From assembly GCA_949358305.1 (NCBI GenBank), contig OX442318.1:12940517-13004516 (forward strand): DNA of 64,000 nucleotides, given 5' to 3'. Positions within the stretch are counted from its first letter, which is position 1. Every line of letters begins with the position of its first letter. A model generated the notes under the pieces. It was not told the origin of the DNA and searched no databases. It saw only the letters and a program-made list of their open reading frames with translations. This document shows positions 22,701 through 33,758 of the stretch, one piece after another. The DNA is from Strigamia acuminata (taxonomy: Eukaryota; Arthropoda; Chilopoda; Geophilomorpha; Linotaeniidae). The translations under genes and the position numbers were made by a program.

Positions 22701-25700
22701 TTGATTTCGTTCTGAATTGGCGGATGACGGCAAGTCGCTTGGCCTGAGCGCTCGTCGGGGTTTTGGCCTGAACGTTGAAGTTAACACGGGCTTCGGTTTG
22801 TGTCACTGAGCTCGTTGCAGTGGCTGCCTCGGCGATCGGCGCGTTGGCGGGCTCGGGAACCTCTGCGATAACATCTAGTGGAATTCTCGCTCATGAGAAC
22901 GAGTTCGAACTCAATCGGAATTCTGATAAAATCAATCGGGAATTCCCGATCGATTTTATCCCGAGAAAATATTTTACGAATGAATTCGGCAACTTGTTTC
23001 TGCTTCCTTCCTTCGATTCGCGATAATTGCGTTTGCGAATGAGCGTTGACGCCGTGGCGGACTGGAAAGCACTGATCCTTTAGGGGTTAAGAGTTTAACC
23101 GTAAAAGTGGCTTAGAATACCGGGCTCGATATTCCAGGCGAGGAATCTCAGACTGGCAAGATACAGTACCTGAAATCAATACTAAATGTAAAATTGTTTA
23201 GCAGTGATTTTTGTCAAGTGTGTTCTGTTCAGATTCTGGAGTCATACTGGGTCAACGGTGAGGATTCTCCTCGTGCAGACAGGATACAGCATTTCCTGTA
23301 AATTCAGTTTCTTGCAATTCCCATGGAATGCATAGGGGCTGCATCCTGTCTTAATTTGTAATTATGATAACTCTTTGATTACTAAAATTATTTAATCACA
23401 AATTAACATTTTTAAGAATATTCCTTTTACTATGGTAATTTTGGGATTACCACAAGATTAATAGAAGGTAATAAGAACTGGGTTTGCAATCAGCGCCATC
23501 TATTGTTGAAATTTAACAACTAATTAATCGAATTTGAGCGTTACGGATCGGCCGATAAGTGGAACGGTCCGTACGCGTGGCAATATCACAAACCAATTTC
23601 TGGGATTTCTTGAGATTTTTTCGGGGCCCCTTTATCACAGTTATGCTTTCTACATGAAGCAACTTTTTTTTTTTTAGTACATTGTGTTGCGTCTCGGGGG
23701 CCCCCTGGAATTTGGGAGCCATGGGCTCAAGCCCAATTTGCCAAGAAATAATTCTTGTTATTTAAATAAATAAGAATGTGAATAAACTAACATTTACCTG
23801 CACGTAAACTTTTTTAGGAGGCAGTGGCGCAAACAATCGTGTAAATTGTTATCACAAGGATTTTTCTTTGTGTTGATGAGGGAATACTAAAACATGTTTA
23901 CATGCAATTAATGGATTGTCAGAAATGTCTGTTTTTGTTTGTTTCAGAATAAATCAATTTTTAGCTGTTGAACTACTTGCAGCAAGGATAAAGATGTGCT
24001 TCCTGTTCATGCTGGATTTGATAGAAGTTAGTACACATAGTGATTTAAATTACAAACATCACACATGTTCAACGGCTAAAGGATTTATAGTTAAATGTTG
24101 GCTACTATAATTCTTACTTTCTGCACAGTGGTTATAACTTTATGAATATGATTTGCAGGAAACCAATCCATGGCTTTATTTTTCACATGATACATAACTG
24201 GTGAAACATCGATATTTATCTATTTTTTTTTTACAAAATAAATATAATTAGTTTATCTAATTATATAGGGTGACCCAAGTAAAACCGAAACCGTGATATC
24301 ATGTTACTATAAATAGTTTTTCCAATGTATAGTTTTGTTGAATTGTTCTAGAAAGTTCAATAAGCGTGTTTGATTTTTGCACTTGCAGTCATTTGCAAGC
24401 AACTATGTATTGTTGTGAACCATGAGGTTCAGTTCCTGCATTAAAACGTTACTGTTCAGATGTTTGTTACAACTCGTCCCGAATCATCATTTCACCAACA
24501 CCATCGGATTTCCACAGAAACGAGAAGCGGAGGGTCAGTTTTATTTGGGCCACCCGATACGTAGTGAACTATAATATTTTTGGTTTTAGTGAAGTTGCTG
24601 CTGTTTACAGTATCGTATATTGATTTGCATTTCAAACAACTAGTTTGCCCAGACGGCCATTATGTAGCACAATTAAAGGAGTCAATATTTATAAATATTA
24701 TATATATATATATACCAATATATACCAATAATTAATTATTGGTGTCAATATAACTCAATCGAGTGGTTAGCTGTTGTTAGTATTAACTTTTTTCAAGCAG
24801 TGGCATAGCTAGATTTTTAAGTTAGGGGGAGTGAGCAAATAAAAATGCAGGCCTGATGCATAAAATTTAAAAAGGTACTATGATTAATTTTTGATAAATT
24901 TCCAACAAAATATGAGGATTTTTTTGTTATATTCATCAGCAAAAATTGACAATATTTTGATAAATTTCAATGAACATTATCAATTACCCACAGTGACGAT
25001 GTTGATTTGTAGTTGTGAAGATTTGTCACAACTATGTATGAGGGCCGGCAATGAGTGGAAAGCATGGTAAGCATTGCTAATGGGCACAAAAGATTAAGGG
25101 CACTGGTTAAGCCTGTATGATTCATTGTAGGCTGGGTTAAGAATTCCTTAAATAATGTGCAACAGGAACTGCTGATTATTGGGTACTTATGGATAATTTG
25201 AGCAAGAATTTGGATACTGTACAGCGTACACCAGACATCCAGGAAAATAATTTTGGCATACGTATTTGTTTGTTTATTATTTTTTTTAAATACACTGTAA
25301 AAATTAAAGGTGTCAGACAAATTTCTGCTGGGTGTTTTCTACTAGGTTCTACTTTAAGTACATAAAAGGTGTATAATTACTCCTCTATATTTTTGTGGAT
25401 GTAATATTAGCTGAAGATAACACCACGGTGTTTATTTTCAAATACAACACCCTGGTCTTATTTTCTGGGGAAGACAGGTAATGGTGTAATTGAGAAAGGT
25501 GCAAGAGTTGCTTTTATAGCACCACAATTCATCAGTGAAGCAGATAACTCTAGAGACTAACTTTCATTTGTCCGCATCCTCTTGGATATTTAAATTTAAT
25601 GACCATCTTGAAATTAGAATTTCCATTTTCACATTGAAATGCTAAGCAAAGTAAATTGTAAAACATGATGATTTGTTTGTTCTGAAAGTCGAATGGTCTT

Positions 25701-26296
25701 ACGACTAGAAATTTGTGCAATTGGCCAAGTAAGAGTTTCATAGTTTTTTATTGTCACGTTAATTTTGGATTTTTTCTGCAATATATAAATTATTTTATTA
25801 TGGAGTATTTTTTCAGGATTGATAGAGAGGAAAATGCATAAACACTTACCGCATTAACAAAAGCACCGGTTATGTAACTATGCGTTTTGAAATATTTTAT
25901 ATCATACTCATTACGATATGGAGCTGGTAAGAATGGTTCAAAAATAACTCTACAGTTTTCTGTATACTTTCTTCCAAGAAACTTGTTAAATTCTTCAGTA
26001 GTTTCTGGATAGACATAAACATAGGGAAAGGAACCGTAGGCTAGTTCCATCAAGTGCACGGAGACCATTGTTGGCTCGGACATGTAATAGAAAATTCGAT
26101 CTGTAGTTTGGTAAATGCACGTTGACAAATTTAAGCTGAGTATTATGAAATAGAGAATAGAGAAAATCTTTTTCTTTTTGTTAATGCTGTTCATTTGCTT
26201 GAAGAATGACGGTATTTCCATTTGTTCTCTGAAAACATCACGAGTAACACGTCGCAGTTTCCTTCTAAGTTGTCGATTTGATTTGTATATCTTCAT
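19792..26296 (-). CDS. Two-unit (tandemly fused) DEG/ENaC channel, gene 1
   Basis: Coding segments, all GT/AG and in phase: 26296-25850, 25775-25703, 25641-25562, 24219-24118, 23886-23798, 21715-20935, 20844-20760, 20683-20601, 20542-20447, 20391-20282, 20128-19792; about 760 codons. Unit 1: TM1 (IFSILYFIILSLNLS), a post-TM1 YxxxP-like stretch (YYMSEP), a Cys-rich ectodomain (NPCDNN, CNCNLQCD), and TM2 with GLYFGMSCLTLVEIF (GxS filter). Exon 6 then gives about 40 basic cytosolic residues and TM1 of unit 2 (LKIMVALALLFVSVYQ, FPLVIICGES). Unit 2 continues with FGMCTEF, SPCQTSDEVV and TM2 (GILTGLSLFSVL), stopping right after it. DEG/ENaC subunits normally have two TM segments and form trimeric Na+ channels; four TM segments in one chain is unusual. 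Neither unit has the usual HG gating motif before TM1. The least certain border is the donor at 20935. AATAAA follows the stop within 20 bases. Confidence 0.85.
22122..22212. repeat. 12-bp tandem repeat in intron 6 of gene 1
   Basis: About seven copies of GTCTGATCTATT. In gene 2 the same intron is broken exactly within this repeat: the left part stops at 37139 (GTTTGATCTATG) and the right part resumes at 54724 (GATTGTCTGATC). Confidence 0.85.
22299..23740. other. Intron 6 insert of gene 1: small TM frame and tRNA-like stretch
   Basis: Absent from the matching part of gene 2, so it is inserted sequence (it interrupts a Tigger-like MITE whose left end, CAGTCAAACCTTGTT, is at 22284). It holds a GC-richer minus-strand frame (about 22877-22582) with no ATG near its start and one predicted TM segment (SSIFFASIFFLISLFLITV). 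It also holds a stretch at 23049-23150 with weak resemblance to Pol III A and B boxes (TGGCGGACTGG; GGGCTCGATATTCC), possibly a tRNA-derived SINE. Neither is firmly supported as a gene. Confidence 0.35.
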
Positions 26297-26339
26297 GATG
26301 TGCTTAGTTCATCTCAAGTACACCTATACAGAAAGTTGA

Positions 26340-28380
26340 AAGTAGTTCAGATTAACCAAGGCCGGATTTACACACAAGCGAAACAAGCAGTTGTTTAGGG
26401 CTCCCATCCATCGGAAAAAATCCGCATTTCCTAAAAAAAATCCGAAAAAATCAACATTTCCGAAAAAAATTCAAAGAAAAACAACAAAATGTAACAACTG
26501 AATACACTGTATGCATGGTTAGCGCGTTTTTGGAGACAATTTTGTCTGTTTATATGAACCACAAACGGCCGGATTTACATACAAGTGAAACAAGCAGTTG
26601 CTTAGGGCTCCCAGAAAAAGATTCACATTTCTGAAATAAATCTAAAAAGAAGTCTAAACATTTCCAATGGCGAATGTGTGCAAATACGCCACTGGAAATG
26701 TCCAAACAGGTTTCCAAGAGCGAATTTGTGCACATTCGCCATTGGAAATGTATAAATGTTGCCTCTACGTTCATGGTAAACATGTTGGACAATGGTTTTT
26801 CCATAATGTCCAGAAACCCTTGCCCAAGCATCGCTATTAATGTTTTATGCTTGTAAATTATTATTATTGTATATTTTTATTACTATTTCCTTATTTCTGG
26901 CTCTCAGCACTTTGCTGTGGCCAGCTCTTGTGAATTTTTCCTTTGTTATTTCCATTTTTGTTCTTTTTGACTTCTTTCAGGGCCATATAAACCACCGAAT
27001 CAGTGGTGGGCTCATATATTGGCACTTCAGAGCTGTGCACAGGTTGTGTACGCCCTTGAAGTGCTTGCATGAGTTCGGGCCCAAGCAGGGCGAACTCACG
27101 TCATCACATCATCGCCAAGCTCGCGATGAAATTACATCACCGAATGTATGCACTGGCTGTGCATACATCCTAACACTTTTCAGATTGATTCACACCACCT
27201 TCACAAAACAGCGCACTGTCAGACGCAACTGAAGCTGTTGTCCCCGCAACTGTTGTGACCACAACAGTTGCTGTGTCGACTGCTGTTGTGCTCGCAACAG
27301 TTGCTGTGCCGACTGTTGTTGTGTCCGCAACAGTTGCTGTGCCGACTGTTGTTGTGCCTACACCAATTCCAAACACTTGAGCACAAGCTGCGCATGCGCT
27401 GGCAATTGCTACTGTCCCCGTCGTTGACCCGAGCGTTGTATGTCCAAATGAGCCCTTGGAATTTAGTCAACCTTTCCAATGGCGAATTATAAACAATCCT
27501 AGAAATTTGCCTTTGGAACGAAGTCAGCCTTCACAATTTGCCATTGGAAACGCATTGTAACGTTTCCAATAGCGAATTTTTTTTAAATTAGAAATTTACC
27601 CTGCCACACATAGAACGTTTCTGATGACGAATTTTAAGGCATTTGCCATTAGAAACGTAACAATTCGTTCCAAATGGCGAATTTCTTAAAATTCGCCATT
27701 TCCCACAGTCACAATGCGTTTCCAATAGCGAATTTTTAAAAATATCCCATTGGAAATGACAAATGGGTTTCCAATCGCTTTACGAACGGGTATGATGATG
27801 TTTGGAATGCAATGCAGCCCTACTCCTTGGTCTTCTAGGGCAGGGCTTCTCAACTTTATTAACCTGCGACCCCGGATATATAAAAGTAGAAAAACTACTG
27901 TTAAGCTGGAACCAAAGTTCGTCATTACGACGCTACGAAAATCAGCGGTTTTAGCCCCAAATCAATGGTTTAGCCCGAAAATTGACATTTTAGACGTTGC
28001 AATGACGATTATTGGCCTATCAAAAGTTGCTTTTTGGGCTAAAAACGTCGATTTATTTCCTTCCTAAAATTGTCAACTTTCATGCTAAATCTGTCGATTT
28101 TCTAAACCTCGCAATGACGAACTTTTGTCAGGGCCAGTGACGCCTTGAAAATCAACGGCTTTTTTGTTGGTATTGTGATTTTAATTAGTTACAGAGTAGT
28201 TACATTTTTAAAATTACCAGATTGCTCTGGCTGACTGGCTCACCCCGTATTAGAAAAATGCATTTTTAGCAGAGCAGCAACTTGGGTTTACGCCATTCAG
28301 CCTTGCCTGGACACAACACAATTTGACTTGTTTTTCATTTGATTTAATTTAGTTTCGGTTTGACATTAAATTTATTTCGG
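26340..28380. other. Intergenic region rich in small hairpins
   Basis: Two neighbouring copies (26364, 26570) of GCCGGATTTACA plus CAAGCAGTTG resemble a MITE end. From 26650 to 27775 the motif TTTCCAATGGCGAAT and its complement recur around a dozen times, mostly as facing pairs, forming a field of potential hairpins. A 33-bp tandem repeat lies inside. Near 27840 CAGGGCTTCTCAACTTT resembles a hAT end. No gene is supported. Confidence 0.5.
27255..27362. repeat. 33-bp tandem repeat, three units
   Basis: Three copies of CAACAGTTGCTGTGCCGACT followed by GTTGTTGTGTCCG, with substitutions. The repeat itself contains the near-palindrome CAACAGTTG. Confidence 0.75.
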
Positions 28381-28384
28381 CTTA

Positions 28385-28560
28385 CCTGATTTCTGGATTG
28401 CAATGACACTCTCACAAGCTGTAGCAAGACCTTGGCTGGGTTGCCTCCACGTGTGGTACAAACATGTGACACAAACGTGTGACTTTTTGACCTGTTTTTG
28501 CTTTGACATTGAAAAACAAATCGATTTGGGAAATTGCTAGTTCTTTAATTAGTACCTAGA
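28385..28560. repeat. Dispersed repeat, second copy at 31985-32130
   Basis: Both places read TTCTGGATTGCA, then CTCACAAG, AGCTGTAGCAAGACCTTG, CAAACGTGTGACTTT and ATCGATTTGGGAAATTGCTAG in the same order. The orientation is the same and the copies differ by small indels. This may be another trace of the local duplications around the DEG/ENaC genes. Confidence 0.7.
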
Positions 28561-30328
28561 GCGCAGAAGAAAAGCCTAGTGTGGACATTTGAGCTGGTAA
28601 ATGAATTTTTGATGAAGCAATTTGCCTGTGGTTTCTGTAATCAATATTGTAGCAAGGTTCATTTCTGATTCGGTGGAAGACAGCAAATAATATGAAAATG
28701 TTTCAAATTAAAAGTTGAAAAAATTAACAAATACATAAATACATAAATTAAAGATGGTTTTGAAACCGGTGGTTTTAGTGTTAATGGCCGATCATGAGTT
28801 TATTCAACTATTTGGTGAATTTGATTGGGTTTATCCCCGTAAGAATAATGCACATTAACGTTCCTTAAGTTAATTTTTAACAACCAGCTCCGTGGGAGCC
28901 ATCAACGGTGTGACATCAGAATTTACCAGTATAAAGCCAATGGCGATGTTTTGTAATACGTCACTATTAAAGTTCTAACATTCAAACGACATGGAAGCCC
29001 ACTTAAAGTTTTGCGTAGATGCAGGGCTGAATTGGAAACAAATTTATTGCTGGGAAATTTGGGTGTCCGGGCCACAATTAATGAAGTCGGGACAGGCCAC
29101 AGCGGCCAAGGGCCACCAGGAAACTCCCAATAGCCTGCCGGGGCAGTCCAGCACTGCGTAGATGTTAAAGGAAGCTGTGAATATATATTTTATATTTATT
29201 TCGATAAAAATTACCAAACTGCGCACGATGTGTGGTTGTAAACATAGACGAAAGCAACAACATGGTTTTTTAAAAACCACTATCGTCTAGTTAAATTCTC
29301 GGCATGGGCACTTATTATTTGAATAAATATTTATGAATTTGACGAAATTTGTGGATTTTTGTTCCCCGCGTAATAGATGGTACGAGATGAGTGCCAGCAT
29401 CGAGAACTTAGCGCAATCCTTATTGCCACACGTGTTCAGTTGAGTTGATCTCAATAAAATACAATCGCACTTTACAAATATATACATCAAAATTAGGTTA
29501 ACATGAAATAAACACTAAAATACATAAAACGTAGAAATTCTCATCCTGGCACTAACCCTAAAGCCTTGGCAACCAATCGGATGACAGGAACCGAAGGCTA
29601 CAGTAAAGAGATGTGACCGAAAGTTTCAATCAGCGCAAATGATCTGGCGACTAAAGTAATTATTTATTCACAAATATAATAAACGTTTTTGCTTCCAAAA
29701 CAAATCAAAAAATAACAAGCTTTATAAATCCTCTCACACCCAGGTTCGTCCAAAGCCAAGATGGCGCCGCCAACTCCTCTGAATCGCCGCGTCTGGCCTT
29801 CTTAACTCGTTTTGAAGGGTCATCGACTACAACTGCAGAAATTAATCGCCTGAATGATGCACCCGCACGAATCGTCAATGAAGCTGGTTTACGAACGAAA
29901 AACGAAGTGAAATTTCATTTTAAGTACGAAAAATATAAAAATTTAATTTTAATTAAAAAAAATAGGAAATGTTTCTATTTTTCCGTGCGATTTTTTTCTG
30001 CAGCCAATCACAGCTCATTTTCAGCAAACCCCGGATGCAACGCATCCGCCAGTATCCGCAAGTGTGAACCAAGCTTTATTCACATCTCTCTCATCACACC
30101 AATCAGCTCCCTCCTCCCCCAGACTGGGTCAGTCCACCCACAAGGGGGATGACCTTGGGGCTGTAAGGTAGTGTGTGGCAGTGACACAGGTTACCGTGGG
30201 TGGCCAAGCGGTCACAATATACAATACTGGTACAGTATGTCTTCTAACCTAATTACCTTTTCTGTGAACAAATCGGTTTTATGAATATTCATCTCCCTCG
30301 ATTACTTTGCACAATCGATGCTCTAGGA
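28561..30328. other. Intergenic, nothing recognised
   Basis: No coding region, repeat or RNA gene could be supported in this stretch. A CpG-richer patch near 29755-29800 (AAGATGGCGCCGCC) is the only compositional feature. Confidence 0.35.
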
Positions 30329-30780
30329 CAGGGGTTCCCAAACTTTTTAGCATCGCGCCCCATTTTTAAGCAAGGCGATCTTCCGCGCCCCACTTCATCT
30401 ATCGGTACATTAAATTTTTCAAAAATGAACTACTAAAAAGAAAAAAAAAAATTTTATATAATATTGCATACAATTTTATACAATTTTACATATAATTTTA
30501 TGAGTATGAAGGCTTATTTATTAGCCATTTATCCATAATAGAATTGAGCACACAGACTGCAATGGATTTGAATTTGGCAGTTGTGTATTGTCTAGATAGA
30601 ATAGACTCTTCTAGAGGACAAGACAAGTGCACTATTCTAGGGGGAGGGCATCATGTCTATAAGTTAGTTTGATTGTTAAAATTTTAAAAAAAAAAATTTT
30701 TTTGAGCGATGCGTCGCGCCTCACCAAAAATCAGCTCGTGCCTTACCAGTGAGGCGCGCCTCACCGTTTGGGAAACGCTG
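30329..30780. mobile_element. hAT-type MITE with 8-bp target duplication
   Basis: Left end CAGGGGTTCCCAAACTTTT, right end CGTTTGGGAAACGCTG. They are flanked by CTCTAGGA and CTCTAGAA (7 of 8 identical), as expected for hAT insertions. The interior is AT-rich and non-coding. A partial relative is at 6590-6681. Confidence 0.8.
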
Positions 30781-31144
30781 CTCTAGAAAAATAATTTGGG
30801 CGTAACAGTGGCATAGTAAAGGTGCAAGCAACGGTTTTATAGTGATTACCAGTGATTAAATATAGATGAAAATGTCAATAAATCATGCAAATTGTGATGA
30901 AATCAATGAAAACAAATTGTTGAATGTTATTTGTAAAAAATAAAATTTTAAAATTACACAATTGAAAATGTTTGTAAAGTTATTGTAAAAAAAAGTCATG
31001 GAAATGATCTCTTTCCTAGATTGTAAATATGCTGAGAAAAAGCTTATTTTTAATTGTTTGTAAATCTAATTTTTGTGATTAACCTGTGATTACCACAGGC
31101 AGATATTATTAAACTAAAAATTCATAACAGTGAAGGCTTACTTT

Positions 31145-31914
31145 TATGGTTTTGCATTTTTTGGGAAATTTAAATTTCATAACCATTTTATAATTAGAGT
31201 TTCCGCTCTCACATTGGAACGCTAAGGAAAATAAATGTTAAAAGTTATCCTGTTTTTATTTATCAGTTTTGAAATTTGACTTGTCTTACGACTTGAAATT
31301 TGGGCAATTGGCCAAATAGGAGATTCGTAGTTTTTAGTTGTCAGGTTGATTCTAGATTTTTTTCTGCAAGATATAATTATTTTGTGATTTTTAATTAACG
31401 ATTATTATATTAGTAGAAAGAGTAAGGTATAAACATTTACCGCATCAAGGAAAGCATCAGTTATATAACTATACGTATGGAAATATTTTAGGTCATACTC
31501 AATACGAAGTTGACTTTGTTTGTACACTCTTTATATATATATATACTCTTTATTGTCATATTTTTTTGCAAGATATTTGTTAAACTCTTCAGTACTTTCT
31601 GGAAAGATATAAACATACGCAAAAGAACCGTAGGCTATTTCCATCAAGTGCACAGAGACTATTGTTGGTTCGGACATGTAATGGAATATTCGATCTGCAG
31701 ATTGGTAGATGCATGTTGACAAATTCAAAATGTGTATTGCAAAACAGAAAGCGGACACAATCTTTTTCTTTTTGTTATTGTTTTTCATATGCACAAAGAA
31801 TGATGGTATTTCCATTTGTTCTTTAAAGACATCAAGAACAACACGTTGCAGTTTGCTTCTCATTTGTCGATTTGATTTGTATGCATTCAAGTACTGACTG
31901 CATACTTCCTCCAA
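31145..31914 (-). pseudogene. Broken copy of the first three DEG/ENaC exons
   Basis: The segment matches exons 1-3 of gene 1 in order: SNRQMRSKLQRV, TM1 and FHYMSEPTIVSVHLME, then the stretches at 31362-31285 and 31233-31150 that align with exons 2 and 3. It is disrupted. A (TA)n run at 31531-31550 replaces coding sequence and brings in a stop, and the exon-2 start has seven A instead of six, putting a TAG in frame. Splice donors are still recognisable. Nothing further of this copy follows before gene 1 starts, so it is an N-terminal remnant between the two complete genes. Confidence 0.78.
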
Positions 31915-32994
31915 AGATCATCATGGGTAAAAAGAATTCTTTTTCGTTTGGTTTTTAATTAAATATAGTTCTGATTACCGGAATTCTGGATTGCAGTGAT
32001 GCTCTCACAAGAGGAATTAACACCAGCTGTAGCAAGACCTTGAGTTGCCTACAAGTGTTGTACAAACGTGTGACTTTATGACCTACTTTTTCTTTGAAAT
32101 TGAAAATCGATTTGGGAAATTGCTAGTATGATTAACGTTACATTGATGTTTTTGGTATGGAAACCCCTAGAATTTACAATAATATTCATTATCCCAGAGT
32201 CTGTAGTTGCCTACCCTCCTTTGTCCTAACATATAACTTTAGTTTATGGGCCCAGCAAGCTTTCACTACGCGTAAAGAATTCCACACAAGCCAACGCCGT
32301 ATCTATCGTTTGCCAATCGTTAAAAACATCAGTCCTTTTGAAAGAAATGGCAGAGGACATCTCAGTTCTGAGCCCAGGAGTGAACTCATTTATTTGTCCA
32401 GTTTACATTAATAGGAAATCTCCTATTACCACATAATAAGTCTAATTGATCAACCGATGACGATGTGGTAAGCAGCACCATCTTTTGTTAGAATTTAGCA
32501 AACTAATTAATCGAATCATCGCGTTATGGATCGGCCGATTAACCTTAAAATACATAAAAGATTGGTATTCATGTATTTAGTCAACGAGATTAAATTTGCC
32601 GCTTTGTTGATAACACCGCCATCTAGGGACAATTAGTCCTTTATTCGAATAGGGTTCATGACACCCTGTATACTGTTACGTGGTTCATAAGTTAATTCAC
32701 ACAACTGTTTTCAAAGGATTAAGAATGACTCTGGGTTTAAACTCAATGATCTTTATTAAATCGGAAATTTCTCAACAGCAATATATGCAAACAGTTACAG
32801 ATTACAGGTTTACAAAAATCAGTCAATTCTAACAATTATCTGGAATAGTACAAAGTTTCAACCTTAAATCTACTTTACATGATTTAGATTCTATACAGAC
32901 TAAAGTTTGACAACTAAACAAATGCATAACAGTTATTGTTTTGTAGTGTTAAAACACTTATAAGTGCTAAAACGTTTCTTTCACGAAGACTTAA

Positions 32995-33440
32995 ACGTGT
33001 ATCGAGAGTTAAAACGTGTTTTAAAGAGTTAAAACGTGCTTTCATGAGTTAAAACGTGTTTTCAAGAGTTAAAACATGTTTTCAAGAGTTAAAACGTGTT
33101 TTTAAGAGTTGAAACGTGTTTTAAAGAGTTAAAACGTGTTTTCAAGAGTTAAAATGTGTTTTCAATAGTTAAAACGTGTTTTCAAGCATTAAAACGTGTT
33201 TTCAAGCGTTAAAACGTGTTTTCAAGAGTTAAAACGTATTTTCAAGATTTAAAACGTGTTTTCAAGAGTTAAAACGTGTACTCTAGAGTTTAAACGTGTG
33301 CTCAAAAACGTGTTCTCAAGAGTCAATACATGTTCTCAAGAGTTAAAACGTGTTTTCAAGTGTTAAAACATGTTGTTTCAAGTGTTAACACATGTTGTTT
33401 CAAGTGTTAAAACATGTTGTTTCAAGAGTTAAAACGTGTT
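32995..33440. repeat. 20-bp minisatellite (AAAACGTGTTTTCAAGAGTT)
   Basis: About 22 tandem copies with point changes; towards the end units grow to TGTTGTTTCAAGTGTTAA. It occupies the same place past gene 2 as the 22-bp repeat does past gene 1. Confidence 0.85.
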
Positions 33441-33758
33441 ATTTCAAAATTTAAGACGTGTGTTCTCAATAATTTAAGACGTGTGTTCTCAATAATTGCA
33501 TCCTGTGCTTTCTAGTGTGAAAATATGAACACTAGAGGTGGTAGTAAGTTGTTGCATTAATTTGGTAGATACAGTATATGGTAAATTGTTCAAATTCGAA
33601 AAAGAACAAAACAGAGTGCTTTTTAACAAATGACTAAACCATCCCTGCCCAAACCTAGAGTCAGTTTTTACACATAAAAATGTGACTATTCAAGATTAAG
33701 TGCACGTTTTATTTTTATTAATTAGACTGATAAGTGAGTGATTTTATTTACTTTTCAA

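Noticed and set aside
24000-24036. A 36-base microexon between exons 4 and 5 of the DEG/ENaC genes (also 55225-55260)
   Set aside because: It has splice-like borders, but gene 1 has 35 bases against 36 in gene 2, unit 2 has no counterpart, and exons 4 and 5 join in phase without it.
24967-25320. 117-codon minus-strand frame inside intron 3 of gene 1
   Set aside because: Not conserved as a frame in the matching sequence at 63560-64000, so it is intron sequence.
26840-27232. 130-codon plus-strand frame
   Set aside because: No recognisable domain; it crosses AT-rich and hairpin sequence. A hydrophobic start is expected from T-rich DNA.
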